64,000 nucleotides of DNA from assembly GCF_014858725.1 (NCBI RefSeq), contig NZ_AQGV01000009.1:186001-250000 (forward strand), written 5' to 3'. This stretch comes from Pseudoalteromonas aurantia 208 (lineage in GTDB: Bacteria; Pseudomonadota; Gammaproteobacteria; Enterobacterales; Alteromonadaceae). This document shows, piece after piece, positions 37,745-46,420 of the stretch (positions are counted from its first letter, which is position 1; each line of letters begins with the position of its first letter). The notes under the pieces are model-generated. The model did not search any database, was not told the origin of the DNA, and worked only from the letters and a program-made list of their open reading frames with translations. A program made the position numbers and the translations under genes.

Positions 37745-38242
37745 TTATAACAATATACTGCGGATGATTTTTGAAATCGCATCTAAGCCCGCTAAACGCT
37801 TTTCAGCTTCGGTGCTGTCTATGCCTTGAATGGCTTCATAATCGTCTAGAAAAAAAGCACTATCGTAATACTTTGTCTGGGGATCTTTTACGTACACTAA
37901 AACATAACAGTACATTGAAAGGTGATCTAACGAGCGAAAGAAATCGATATCAGCCGCTGTTATTACGGGCTTTACTTTGCCTTTTATCTTATCAATAAAG
38001 ACATGTTTAACATAAATTGACTGTGTATCTCGTGTATACTTTACAACATCTTCAACGCCATAATGGTGGACACGATATGCTTTCACATCATCAAGGCACA
38101 ACAGTTGCTGGGAGCATGTATTTTGAAAATCAATAGCTTCCATCTCTTTGTCGATTTTTTCATAGCGACCATAATTCGGCCTTGCGGCTAAGCGCTGAAA
38201 CCAACATTTCAATTTAGCTTGCGTATCAGTAAACACTCCCAC
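37745..38242 (-). CDS. Hypothetical protein
   Basis: A 165-residue soluble protein without signal peptide, membrane segment or recognisable motif. It alternates helices and strands (SIYVKHVFIDKIKGKVKPV, HLSMYCYVLVYVKDP) and ends with a helix. I do not recognise the family. It stands alone on the minus strand between the small peptide gene and zur. Its ATG at 38242 has GGGGAGTGGG directly before it, a strong ribosome site that supports translation. Confidence 0.6.
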   Translation of the reverse strand: MGVFTDTQAKLKCWFQRLAARPNYGRYEKIDKEMEAIDFQNTCSQQLLCLDDVKAYRVHHYGVEDVVKYTRDTQSIYVKHVFIDKIKGKVKPVITAADIDFFRSLDHLSMYCYVLVYVKDPQTKYYDSAFFLDDYEAIQGIDSTEAEKRLAGLDAISKIIRSILL

Positions 38243-38359
38243 TCCCCATCCGTCTCTTTTTAAAGATCCGTCAACATGCTCAATATCAATCGAACTACGA
38301 TAATAAAGTAAACCTCGTTACCATAATGTTAAATTATACATCTTTAAATATTAATATGT

Positions 38360-38524
38360 TCATATGTGCGGCTCTTCTAAAATAATTAATGTGTCAAGGT
38401 CCATTAATTGCCCACTGGCGGCTTGCTGACATTTCCCCCACAGCCCTATCGCTTCGCTGCTACTTTTACGCAACAAAATTAATGCCCAGATTAATTCAGA
38501 CTGTCTAATACGCACTAGGTTCAT
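38360..38524 (-). CDS. Possible small hypothetical protein
   Basis: A 54-residue ORF chosen to start at ATG 38524 because AGGGG lies 8 bases before it; the frame extends to 38572. The peptide (MNLVRIRQSELIWALILLRKS, ending LIILEEPHI) has one amphipathic helix and no known motif. Support is weak: only the ribosome site and an otherwise empty stretch. Confidence 0.3.
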   Translation of the reverse strand: MNLVRIRQSELIWALILLRKSSSEAIGLWGKCQQAASGQLMDLDTLIILEEPHI

Positions 38525-38824
38525 CTTTGCTTTCCCCTTAAACCTATGAACAAAACCATCACCTAATCGCATGTCGTAATATGAGGTCTTTTATTACGAA
38601 CTATATATAGGCTTTTGCAGGACCAAACATGTGCTTTTTTCAATAACATCACTAAAACTCGCACATTCAGCCAGATTCACTTACAATATGTTTCTATCCA
38701 CGGCAATGCTCTGCTTCTGTGCAGCTATATAACTCCGCTTTGTTAAATTAATAATAATTTTTAACAACACAAGACTATTAAAAAGAATATGTTAGTATTG
38801 CTAAGCAGTGTAAGGATCTAAATT

Positions 38825-39259
38825 ATGAATGTTGAACTATTGGTGAGTAAAGCCAAACAAGTTTGTGATAACAAAGGTGCACGTTTCACCCCCATTCGCG
38901 AGAAAGTATTTAGGCTACTCGCAAGTAAGCAAGGTGGGGTTGGAGCATATGATTTACTAGAAGAACTTAAACTAACGGAATCTGGAGCAAAACCAGCCAC
39001 GATTTATCGTGCGCTCGACTTTTTGTCTGAGTTAGGGTTCATTCACAAAATTGAAAGCGCGAATGCATTCATGTTGTGTCACCATTTTGATCACATTCAC
39101 CCTGTACAGCTACTCATCTGTGACAGTTGTGGCCACGTTGATGAATTGCATTCTAGTATCATTTCTCATGAACTGAATAACTTAGCTGCAGAGAAAGGCT
39201 TTACAGTCAGTGCTCAAACTATTGAAGCCCACGGCCAATGCAAAAAATGTAAACAGTAG
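38825..39259 (+). CDS. zur: Zinc uptake regulator (Fur family)
   Basis: A 144-residue Fur-family repressor. The N-terminal winged helix (TPIREKVFRLLASKQGGVGAYDLLEEL, PATIYRALDFLSELGF) is followed by the dimerisation/metal domain with CHHFDHIHP, a CDSCG pair and a final CKKCK pair; the two CxxC pairs form a structural zinc site. Wording is closest to Zur rather than Fur or PerR. Its presence 1.7 kb from a HisI2-dihydroorotase-FolE2 block, a set known to be Zur-controlled in other bacteria, supports the name. Confidence 0.88.
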   Translation: MNVELLVSKAKQVCDNKGARFTPIREKVFRLLASKQGGVGAYDLLEELKLTESGAKPATIYRALDFLSELGFIHKIESANAFMLCHHFDHIHPVQLLICDSCGHVDELHSSIISHELNNLAAEKGFTVSAQTIEAHGQCKKCKQ

Positions 39260-39339
39260 AGGCAACTACATCTAAAACGCACTACACTTACATATTGGTT
39301 ATATGAATTATTAAATAAGAGAAAACAAGGGAATCCCTA

Positions 39340-39807
39340 ATGAAGGTAGAGTTCATCAATCCTTTTTTGGCGTCTTTAATTAATGTGCTGTCAACCATGG
39401 CACAAACTGAGTTGACTCCAGGGAAGCCGAAAGTCAAAAAAGACGAAGTCGCACGTGGCGATGTATCTGGTTTAATTGGTATGGTCGGCCCGCAAACGAA
39501 AGGCTCTTTCTCAATTTCCTTTGATGAAAGCCTAGCACTCACAATTATGGAACGTATGTTAGGTGAGCGCCCTGAGGGTATTAATGAAGAAGTCACTGAT
39601 ATGGTTGGTGAAATAACCAACATGGTCACAGGTGGTGCCAAAAATTTATTAGGTGAAAAGGGCTATGATTTTGAAATGGCTACACCGATTGTTGTGTCTG
39701 GTACAGGTCATACAATTACACATAAGTGTGAAGGCGCAAAATTAATGATGCCTTTTACCTCAGACGACGGTAACGCCCATATTGAAGTTAGCTTCGACAC
39801 ATTATGA
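39340..39807 (+). CDS. CheX-like chemotaxis phosphatase domain protein
   Basis: A 155-residue single-domain CheX/CheC-family protein. It starts MKVEFINPFLASLINVLSTM and carries the phosphatase signature E-x-x-N in GEITNMVTGGAKNLL, followed by TPIVVSGTGH. Such proteins dephosphorylate CheY-P or related receiver domains. There are no other chemotaxis genes nearby, so the partner is unknown. It is monocistronic with a terminator just after. Confidence 0.88.
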   Translation: MKVEFINPFLASLINVLSTMAQTELTPGKPKVKKDEVARGDVSGLIGMVGPQTKGSFSISFDESLALTIMERMLGERPEGINEEVTDMVGEITNMVTGGAKNLLGEKGYDFEMATPIVVSGTGHTITHKCEGAKLMMPFTSDDGNAHIEVSFDTL

Positions 39808-39828
39808 GCTGGCAACAGCAAGATATAA

Positions 39829-39853
39829 AAATCTCGGCTAAAAGCCGAGATTT
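39829..39853 (+). terminator. cheX-like gene terminator
   Basis: Perfect 11-bp inverted repeat AAATCTCGGCT/AGCCGAGATTT, about 20 bases after the stop. Confidence 0.8.
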
Positions 39854-40074
39854 CCGTTAAATTGATAATGAAATAAGCACCCAATTGCCACAAATATCGC
39901 AATATAGCATTCGGCTACTGCACCTTTTTCTTCAACATCTTTCTGCAAGCCTCTAGGTTAAGGGAAATGCAGATCCCATTGTTCTTATGAACTTTAAAAG
40001 TCACTTTAACCTCTTATCTTACTTCATTCTCTAAATAAAAGGTGTGTACATTATTAGGGGAAGATCATGACGTT

Positions 40075-40260
40075 TTAGCATACGCCAGAAGGGCCGCACC
40101 ATTGGTTTACCGTTCTGCAAGCAGCCTTATAAGTGGGTACACAGCCAGCTTGAGTGTCCCATAAACCACCGCCGACTATTTTTGGTGTCATATTCTCAGG
40201 TAAAGCGCTTTTATCCTGAGATAATGTTTTTAACTTACTTTTATTCAGTATTAATTTCAT
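40075..40260 (-). CDS. Double-glycine-leader Cys-rich small peptide, second member
   Basis: A 61-residue peptide. Leader of 32 residues: KSKLKTLSQDKSALPENMTP followed by KIVGG. The core (about 29 residues) has four Cys and ends CGPSGVC. The leader matches the one at 1841-2041 position by position in its LKTL, D, MTP and GG elements, while the cores differ except for the C-x-x-G-x-C end. This pattern, conserved leader and variable core, is typical of RiPP or bacteriocin precursors. AAGGAAAATAATT lies before the ATG. A MITE-like element begins 26 bases upstream of the start codon, so its promoter must be within or beyond the element. Confidence 0.7.
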   Translation of the reverse strand: MKLILNKSKLKTLSQDKSALPENMTPKIVGGGLWDTQAGCVPTYKAACRTVNQWCGPSGVC

Positions 40261-40286
40261 AATTATTTTCCTTAATAAGGTTAACT

Positions 40287-40478
40287 AACCTCAGCTCTGG
40301 ATAAGCGAATTTGTCCAATAAAGCTATTTTTCTCACTCTCGCGTTGCTTTCATTTGTAATAGCCCGCTATTCCTGCATAAAAGTGCCTTGATATTGAACA
40401 AAATATCATCATTGGGTTGTACGTAAGTTTGTCTACAAAATAGTTCCTATTCCAAAACCCTTATCCAAACCTGAGGTT
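40287..40478 (+). mobile_element. MITE-like element, copy 1
   Basis: A 192-bp non-coding element bounded by imperfect 19-bp inverted termini (AACCTCAGCTCTGGATAAG at the left; the right end reads AACCTCAGGTTTGGATAAG on the other strand). A second, closely similar copy in opposite orientation is at 49499-49691. The interior is shared as well: TTGTACGTAAGTTTG, AGCCCGCTATT and ATATTGAACAAAATATCATC in this copy. It encodes no transposase, so it would be moved in trans. Target duplication could not be settled by eye. Confidence 0.85.
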
Positions 40479-40747
40479 AACCATGTATGTTCAAATAATG
40501 AACAATGACAATTTAGCACTGTATATTTTATACCGCAACATCCCGCCCCATGAAAATGCAATGTGCTCTGTGTGAATACGAAGCCCATGCCAGAAAGCTC
40601 ATACCCTGAAGCGTTACTCCACTAGATGCATGAGTTAAAAAGTAAGAACTCAGCCCTGATGTAAGTAACACCTTAAGCGCGCTATACCGCCCTATGTCGT
40701 AAATAGTATGTGCCCACTTTTTACTTTAACTTTCAAACTTTAAATGA

Positions 40748-40761
40748 TATGTTATAACATA
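40748..40761. promoter_or_regulatory. Candidate Zur operator
   Basis: Perfect 14-bp palindrome TATGTTATAACATA, about 230 bases upstream of hisI2. It shares TGTTATA and TATAACA half sites with gammaproteobacterial Zur boxes, although the two halves are closer together here than in the usual 23-bp box. The AT-rich stretch just downstream (TATACTATATATAAAT) could hold the -10 element. Confidence 0.5.
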
Positions 40762-40990
40762 ATTAAACTATACTATATATAAATATAAAGAGATGGCACT
40801 CTGAACGTGCTTTGCACCTTTCAGGAGATTCTTCGCTTTTCACTTTAAGAAAGTACATAGCACTGATAAAAAAATAATTACCAGTAAATGGGCCATGGTC
40901 GTGTACCACTAAACACGCTTATTTATCTGAAGGTAAATAACGATATATGCACAAGTATTGGCAGCTAACTTTGTGACATGAGGAAAAGCA

Positions 40991-41419
40991 ATGCAGCATA
41001 CGTACTTTCAATCCATTGAATATCATCCCAAAGAACAGCCTATTCCCCTTGATGAAGTACTCGCTCAACTGGCTTTTAATCAAGATGGGCTTATTCCGGT
41101 AATTACCCAAGACACTGAAACTAAGCAAGTACTCATGATGGCATGGATGAATATCGACGCGCTCAAGCGTACTTTAAACACCGGTCGAGTTACGTATTGG
41201 TCCCGCAGTCGGCAAAACTTTTGGGTCAAAGGTGAAACCAGCGGTCATGTGCAATTACTCGTTAATTTGTCATTTGACTGCGATGGCGATGCCGTGCTGT
41301 GTGAAGTACACCAAACAGGTGCCGCTTGCCACACCGGTCGTCGACATTGTTTTTATCTAAAGGTCGAAGAAGACCATGTCCGAGTTACTGGCGAATATCA
41401 AAAAGTAGAGGAAGTTTAA
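40991..41419 (+). CDS. hisI: Phosphoribosyl-AMP cyclohydrolase, stand-alone (HisI2)
   Basis: A 142-residue HisI domain without the HisE half usual in enterics. Core: VLMMAWMNIDALKRTL, GRVTYWSRSRQNFWVKGETSGH, DCDGDAVLCEV, ACHTGRRHCFY. It opens the ring of phosphoribosyl-AMP in histidine synthesis. The three Cys metal ligands are retained, so zinc independence is not visible in the sequence. Its place here, with a dihydroorotase-like gene and folE2 rather than in a his operon, marks it as a backup copy of the kind controlled by Zur. The stop overlaps the next start (TAATG). Confidence 0.9.
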   Translation: MQHTYFQSIEYHPKEQPIPLDEVLAQLAFNQDGLIPVITQDTETKQVLMMAWMNIDALKRTLNTGRVTYWSRSRQNFWVKGETSGHVQLLVNLSFDCDGDAVLCEVHQTGAACHTGRRHCFYLKVEEDHVRVTGEYQKVEEV

Positions 41420-42747
41420 TGTTAATTAAAAACGCAAAGCTCGTCAATGAAGGGCAAATAGTCAGTAGCGATGTGCGTATTGTCGGCGAGCATATCGAGA
41501 AAATCGCCTTTTCAATTACGCCAGAGGCCAACGAGCCTGTATTAGATGCGAAAGGCAAATATCTCTTACCAGGTATGATTGATGACCAAGTACACTTTCG
41601 TGAACCAGGTTTAACACACAAAGGGACTATCGCAAGTGAATCTCGGGCAGCAGCAGCGGGCGGTATAACCAGCTTTATGGAGATGCCCAATGTTAACCCA
41701 GCTACTACCAGCATTGAGGCACTTGAAGCTAAGTTTGATATCGCAGCGCGCAGCAGTATCGGGAACTATTCATTTTATCTGGGGGCTACCGAGCATAATT
41801 TAGAACAAATAAAGCGTTTAAACCCGAGCAAACACTGCGGCGTAAAAGTCTTTATGGGCGCGTCAACGGGTAACTTGTTAGTAGAGAATACCAGCGCATT
41901 AGAAGGGATTTTTCGTGAAGCCCCGACCTTAATCGTCACGCACTGTGAAAGCGGCCCCGTGATAGCAAACAATCAAGCACAGCTTGATAAACTACACAGA
42001 GACATTGTCATTCAAGATCATCCCGTTATTCGTGATGACGAAGCCTGTTATGCCTCTTCATCCTACGCAGTTAATCTTGCAAAACAGTTTGATAGCCAAT
42101 TACATGTATTGCACATTACAACAGCAAAAGAGCTGAGCTTATTTACACCCGGTGCGATTCACACTAAAAAAATTACAGCTGAAGCATGTGTACATCACTT
42201 ATGGTTTTCAGAACTCGACTATGCACGCCTTGGCAATCAAATAAAATGTAACCCAGCAATAAAAAAAGAATCAGACCGACAAGCACTTCTTAGTGCGGTA
42301 CAAGATGGTCGTATCGATATCATCGCAACCGACCACGCACCACATACGTGGGAAGAAAAGCAAGTACCTTATCCCAGCGCCCCTGCCGGATTGCCATTAG
42401 TGCAACATGCCTTATTAACCTTGCTGGACCAAGTTCAGCGCCAAACAATGACTCTTGAGCAGGTGGTAGAAAAAACCGCACACAACCCCGCTATTCGCTA
42501 CAACATCAAAGAGCGAGGCTATATTCGCGAAGGCTACTATGCGGACTTGGTGTTAGTCGATACGACTCAACAATATCATGTCACATCAGAAAACATCCTC
42601 TATCACTGCGATTGGTCTCCCTATATGGCACACCAATTTAGCGCCAGTATTGTCAGCACTTGGGTGAATGGTCAGCTGGTATTTAATGGCAAAGAAATTA
42701 TAGAGCAACCGCTTAGCGCACGGAGATTAACCTTTGAAAAACAATAA
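41419..42747 (+). CDS. Dihydroorotase-like amidohydrolase (PyrC2 type) with altered metal motif
   Basis: A 442-residue amidohydrolase, class I dihydroorotase type. The usual D-x-H-x-H at the start of the barrel reads GMIDDQVHFREPG, so the first metal-binding His is replaced by Gln. Other landmarks are present: SRAAAAGGITSFMEMPNV, THCESGP, LHVLHITTA, ATDHAPHTWEE with the catalytic Asp, and the C-terminal GYYADLVLVD. The enzyme would close carbamoyl-aspartate to dihydroorotate in pyrimidine synthesis. The Gln suggests fewer metals are bound, which fits a zinc-poor backup role (inference). Start is the ATG overlapping hisI2; a longer in-frame reading from 41326 lies within hisI2. Confidence 0.88.
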   Translation: MLIKNAKLVNEGQIVSSDVRIVGEHIEKIAFSITPEANEPVLDAKGKYLLPGMIDDQVHFREPGLTHKGTIASESRAAAAGGITSFMEMPNVNPATTSIEALEAKFDIAARSSIGNYSFYLGATEHNLEQIKRLNPSKHCGVKVFMGASTGNLLVENTSALEGIFREAPTLIVTHCESGPVIANNQAQLDKLHRDIVIQDHPVIRDDEACYASSSYAVNLAKQFDSQLHVLHITTAKELSLFTPGAIHTKKITAEACVHHLWFSELDYARLGNQIKCNPAIKKESDRQALLSAVQDGRIDIIATDHAPHTWEEKQVPYPSAPAGLPLVQHALLTLLDQVQRQTMTLEQVVEKTAHNPAIRYNIKERGYIREGYYADLVLVDTTQQYHVTSENILYHCDWSPYMAHQFSASIVSTWVNGQLVFNGKEIIEQPLSARRLTFEKQ

Positions 42748-43645
42748 TTCACTCCCTGATATACAAAGCCAGCATACCCACCATAAAAACCTGCCGTTAC
42801 AATGGGTGGGTATGGAAAATATCGCTGTGCCACTGAACTTAACGTTGGCGCAAGGTAGCCAGCGTTCAAGTGCCCACGGCCATATCTTTGTCAATTTAGT
42901 GAACTCTCAGGCCAAAGGCATTCATATGTCTCGGCTATATCGATTACTCAATCAGCTCAGTGCTGAAGAATGTGATCAAGCCAATATCAATACCTTACTT
43001 CGGCTTGCTGTTGCATCGCAAGCGGGTATTAGTGACAGCGCCAAATTACAACTAGACTTTGACATCATTATCGAAAAATCAGCCTTGCTGAGTCAAGAAA
43101 CTGGGCTGCAACGTTATCCAATCAGTTTAATCGCCACGAATGAACAAGGTCGCATTCATTATGAGCTGAAACTCACGATACCTTATTCCAGCACCTGCCC
43201 TTGTTCGGCATCGTTATCGCGCCAACTGAGTGCCCAAGCCATTGATAAGCAATTTACCCAATCACACATTGATAAAGCTCAGCTGTTAAAGTGGCTGCAA
43301 TCAGAGCACGGTTCCATTGCAACACCTCATAGTCAACGCTCTTACGCATATCTGCATTTACATTTAGAGCACAACAGTCAAGCGCAATGGAACCCATTAG
43401 ATAAATTCATTTTTCAATTTGAAGAAGTCATAGGCACTCCAGTACAAACCGCTGTCAAACGTCAAGATGAACAAGAGTTCGCTAGGCTCAATGCCAAAAA
43501 TTTGATGTTTTGTGAAGATGCTGCTCGGCGCTTAAAAGCAAACTTAGAAAGCATGGACTTTGTCAAAGACTACCAATTTAAAGTAGAGCATCAAGAAAGC
43601 TTACATGCGCACAACGCCGTCGCTTATGAACAAAAATACTATTAA
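42734..43645 (+). CDS. folE2: GTP cyclohydrolase FolE2 (type IB)
   Basis: A 303-residue T-fold enzyme that converts GTP to dihydroneopterin triphosphate without needing zinc, unlike FolE. Motifs: LPLQWVGMENIAVPLNL near the N-terminus, GIHMSRLYRLL, the catalytic Cys in TCPCSASLSRQLS, and FCEDAARRLK. The start is TTG 42734 (GGAG 8 bases before), because the conserved N-terminal motif starts before the first Met-initiated alternative. It overlaps the dihydroorotase gene by 14 bases. In many bacteria folE2 is induced by Zur under zinc limitation. Confidence 0.92.
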   Translation: MKNNNSLPDIQSQHTHHKNLPLQWVGMENIAVPLNLTLAQGSQRSSAHGHIFVNLVNSQAKGIHMSRLYRLLNQLSAEECDQANINTLLRLAVASQAGISDSAKLQLDFDIIIEKSALLSQETGLQRYPISLIATNEQGRIHYELKLTIPYSSTCPCSASLSRQLSAQAIDKQFTQSHIDKAQLLKWLQSEHGSIATPHSQRSYAYLHLHLEHNSQAQWNPLDKFIFQFEEVIGTPVQTAVKRQDEQEFARLNAKNLMFCEDAARRLKANLESMDFVKDYQFKVEHQESLHAHNAVAYEQKYY

Positions 43646-43657
43646 ATAGGAAGCAAT

Positions 43658-44026
43658 ATGGCCTCAGAACTGGTCCTTACCTTATTTGAACAATGGAACC
43701 AAGCCTTACAAAGCGGCGACCCAAAACGCGTTACTGAGTTATACGCTCACGACGCGGTTTTACTACCCACCATTTCTGATCTGGTGCGCCACAACCCACA
43801 AGAGTTTGAAGATTACTTCATTCTATTTTTAAAGAATGAGCCCAAAGCTCATTTAGTGGAAAGTAATGTTCGTACTTATACCAACATTGCCATTCATTCA
43901 GGAATTTACCATATTCAGTTAAACCAGAACCGACAAGTACAAGCACGGTTTACTTTTGTATATCAAAAAATTAAGACACAATGGCTTATTGTAGAGCACC
44001 ACTCTTCACAAATGCCTGAACAATAA
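43658..44026 (+). CDS. NTF2-like (SgcJ/EcaC-type) protein
   Basis: A 122-residue cone-shaped NTF2/SnoaL-like protein (LVLTLFEQWNQALQSGDPKRV, LYAHDAVLLPTIS, ARFTFVYQKIKTQWLIVEHHSS). It has no signal peptide. Members related to SgcJ/EcaC occur next to zinc-limitation genes in other gammaproteobacteria; their activity is not known. It follows folE2 by 12 bases and ends the block. A weak hairpin (AGGAATA/TATTCCT region, 44053-44078) follows. Confidence 0.8.
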   Translation: MASELVLTLFEQWNQALQSGDPKRVTELYAHDAVLLPTISDLVRHNPQEFEDYFILFLKNEPKAHLVESNVRTYTNIAIHSGIYHIQLNQNRQVQARFTFVYQKIKTQWLIVEHHSSQMPEQ

Positions 44027-44149
44027 GATAAATACGCCGACCATCCCCCTTCAGGAATAGGCTCTTCTCTTATTCCTGCCCCCTAATTGGTGTGTCATCC
44101 CAAGCTAACCTATACTTGAATAACGCTGTTTAATACTGGGTACATTTCA

Positions 44150-45166
44150 TTGTACAAAACCTTTATTCTTTTCACCCTTTTCGTCTGTGAGTTATGTGCC
44201 GCTGCACCGAGTGACCAAAAAGCTGAGAATGAATATTTGCTGCAACAAGCAAAATACTTTCTGTCGTCAGACCCAACACAAACGCTACATATACTGGACA
44301 CTAACCTTGATCTTGCCCAATTGACCCCGCAGCAACAAATTCTTTGGCATATGGTCAACACGCGAGCATCCACTAACACCAATCAACTGACACGTGCGGG
44401 TGCATCAATAGAATACTTGCTTTCACACCCTACACGCCCTTTCTTTTTACAAAAGCGCGTCGCTATTTTGAGAATGGTGGGAATTTGGCTGCGAAAGTCT
44501 TCGTATTTTAAAGAGGCCGAACTCACTTTTCATTGTGCACTCAAGCAACCTTCATCTTCTGTTCAGAGAATCGGGTTAACAATCAGTTCCGCCATTATTG
44601 CGCGTCGGCAAGAGCACTATCGCAGAGCTAAAACACTCTATTTAGAGGCATTGGATATTGCTAAAAAGTTAGACAAAAAAAGCGCTGTAGCAACAATCAC
44701 CAATAATTTGGGGGTGCTTGCGTTAGATAACGGCAACCTCGAGCAGGCTAACGCCTATTTTAGACTTGCATTGGCCGGACATCAGCTACAAGGAAAAAAA
44801 CCGGGACATATCAATTCTGGCATCAATTTACTCTTTGTTTTCTTACTGCAAAAACAATTTGTAAACTATCAACGCCTGTATGAACCTATCGCGCAGCTCG
44901 TTAATGAACTACCCGATAAACCGAAAAGAATTTACTTATTTTGGGTAAATAGCACTTATAAATTTGAGCAAGGTGAAAAAATCAACCAAGCTACTAAAGA
45001 GCAACTCATTTCACAGTTTTACCAACTAGAAAGTCGAGGCCTCAAAGCATTAATAAAACAACACTTAGCGTCACGGTTAAATTTAAGTGTGACTTTACCG
45101 GCTAAGGTGCCCAACAAAGTATTCACTGCACCTTGGTTTGACACAGTCAAATCATGCACTTGGTAG
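44150..45166 (+). CDS. Secreted TPR-repeat protein
   Basis: A 338-residue protein with a signal peptide (FILFTLFVCELCAAAPS) starting at TTG 44150. The mature part is built of helical repeats. Two clear tetratricopeptide units (AKTLYLEALDIAKKLDKKSA with ATITNNLGVLALDNGNLEQA) lie in the middle. It is probably a periplasmic scaffold. A membrane diguanylate cyclase begins 62 bases downstream, and TPR sensors often pair with such enzymes, sometimes fused to them. This gene ends at CTW-stop and is not fused. Ligand unknown. Confidence 0.75.
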   Translation: MYKTFILFTLFVCELCAAAPSDQKAENEYLLQQAKYFLSSDPTQTLHILDTNLDLAQLTPQQQILWHMVNTRASTNTNQLTRAGASIEYLLSHPTRPFFLQKRVAILRMVGIWLRKSSYFKEAELTFHCALKQPSSSVQRIGLTISSAIIARRQEHYRRAKTLYLEALDIAKKLDKKSAVATITNNLGVLALDNGNLEQANAYFRLALAGHQLQGKKPGHINSGINLLFVFLLQKQFVNYQRLYEPIAQLVNELPDKPKRIYLFWVNSTYKFEQGEKINQATKEQLISQFYQLESRGLKALIKQHLASRLNLSVTLPAKVPNKVFTAPWFDTVKSCTW

Positions 45167-45228
45167 AGAGTAAGTAAAGCAACTGAAAATAAGATACAGA
45201 TAAAAATAATCACAAGGTGACTAAAAAA

Positions 45229-46395
45229 GTGGAGTTTCACGATATTACGTTGATGTTTGCATTAACGCTCGCCGCACTCATTGGTGCCGTTATGATCGCT
45301 GCCATTGGAAAAATGAGCGACTCAGCTCTGGGAGCCAGAATGTGGGCGCTGGGTTATAGCTGTTTAGCGATTGCCTACGCAATTAATGTTTTTGTTTCAT
45401 CTGAGTGGAACCCCATTAGGGGTTTTACTTATAACACCATGTTGATTGCTGGTCACACTTGGTTACTGGCGGGCACTTGGCAATTTATGAATAAACCTTT
45501 ACTCCCTCGTACTATTTCCCTGCTATTTATAACCATTTTTGCATCCACCGTTGTGTTTACCTTTGTCATGCCGATACGCGATGTGCGCCTCGTAACCATT
45601 GGTATCTGGCTGATCGTAGTACGAACAAGCTTTGCGTATTGCTTATGGCGCTATGCTAACAATAATCGCTACGAAAAAACCATTTCGCGCGTGGCAGCAT
45701 CGCTTGTGCTCATTGAAGTCATTGCCACCATCATTTATACCACCAATGGCGCGCTTGGTGAGCTGCCTCTTATCGGTAAACAAACAGGTACCGTGGCTGT
45801 TATTACTTGGTTAGGTGCCTTAGTTGGCATTATGGTCGGAGCGCCGATTTTAATGCTGCTCAGTACCAGCCGCTTTATCGCTGAATTAGACAAAGCTGCT
45901 CATCACGACCCTCTCACAGGCCTATACAATCGACGTGGTTTTTACTACGCAATAAAGCCGCTGCTTACCATTGGCGCACGCCAGCACAGCAACATACATG
46001 TTTTTATGCTTGATATTGATAATTTCAAACTGTTAAACGACTCACACGGCCACCTCGTTGGTGATACAGTTTTAGAGCTGGCTGGCAAAACACTGTCAGA
46101 CATCATTCGCGAAAGTGATGCGGTTGCCAGATGGGGAGGAGAAGAGTTTTGTGTACTGACTTATGCCATGCATACGCATCATGCTTTAGAAGTCGCCGAG
46201 CGTATTCGTCAGGTCTTCACTGAAAAATGTACGCAGCACCCAGCATTCATGCATGAAAGCGTCACACTCAGTATCGGTATTGCGATTAATCAAAAGAATA
46301 ATGAACGCTTTGATGCGATTCAAGCACGAGCAGACAAAGCACTTTATACTGCCAAAGAAACCGGCAAAGACAAAACTATTCTCTACAATGAGTAA
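45229..46395 (+). CDS. Membrane diguanylate cyclase (GGDEF)
   Basis: A 388-residue enzyme. GTG 45229 is preferred since AAGGTG sits 9 bases before it; the frame can extend to GTG 45217, which lacks a site. Residues 1-215 contain about seven membrane segments. The GGDEF domain follows: HDPLTGLYNRRGF, FMLDIDNFKLLND, and an intact ARWGGEEF. An RESD sequence 5 residues before GGEEF is an inhibitory I-site, so product feedback is likely. It makes cyclic di-GMP from two GTP. It faces the second cyclase gene (46421-47461) tail to tail. Confidence 0.9.
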   Translation: MEFHDITLMFALTLAALIGAVMIAAIGKMSDSALGARMWALGYSCLAIAYAINVFVSSEWNPIRGFTYNTMLIAGHTWLLAGTWQFMNKPLLPRTISLLFITIFASTVVFTFVMPIRDVRLVTIGIWLIVVRTSFAYCLWRYANNNRYEKTISRVAASLVLIEVIATIIYTTNGALGELPLIGKQTGTVAVITWLGALVGIMVGAPILMLLSTSRFIAELDKAAHHDPLTGLYNRRGFYYAIKPLLTIGARQHSNIHVFMLDIDNFKLLNDSHGHLVGDTVLELAGKTLSDIIRESDAVARWGGEEFCVLTYAMHTHHALEVAERIRQVFTEKCTQHPAFMHESVTLSIGIAINQKNNERFDAIQARADKALYTAKETGKDKTILYNE

Positions 46396-46420
46396 TGTGC
46401 CTTAACGCAATAAAATGACT

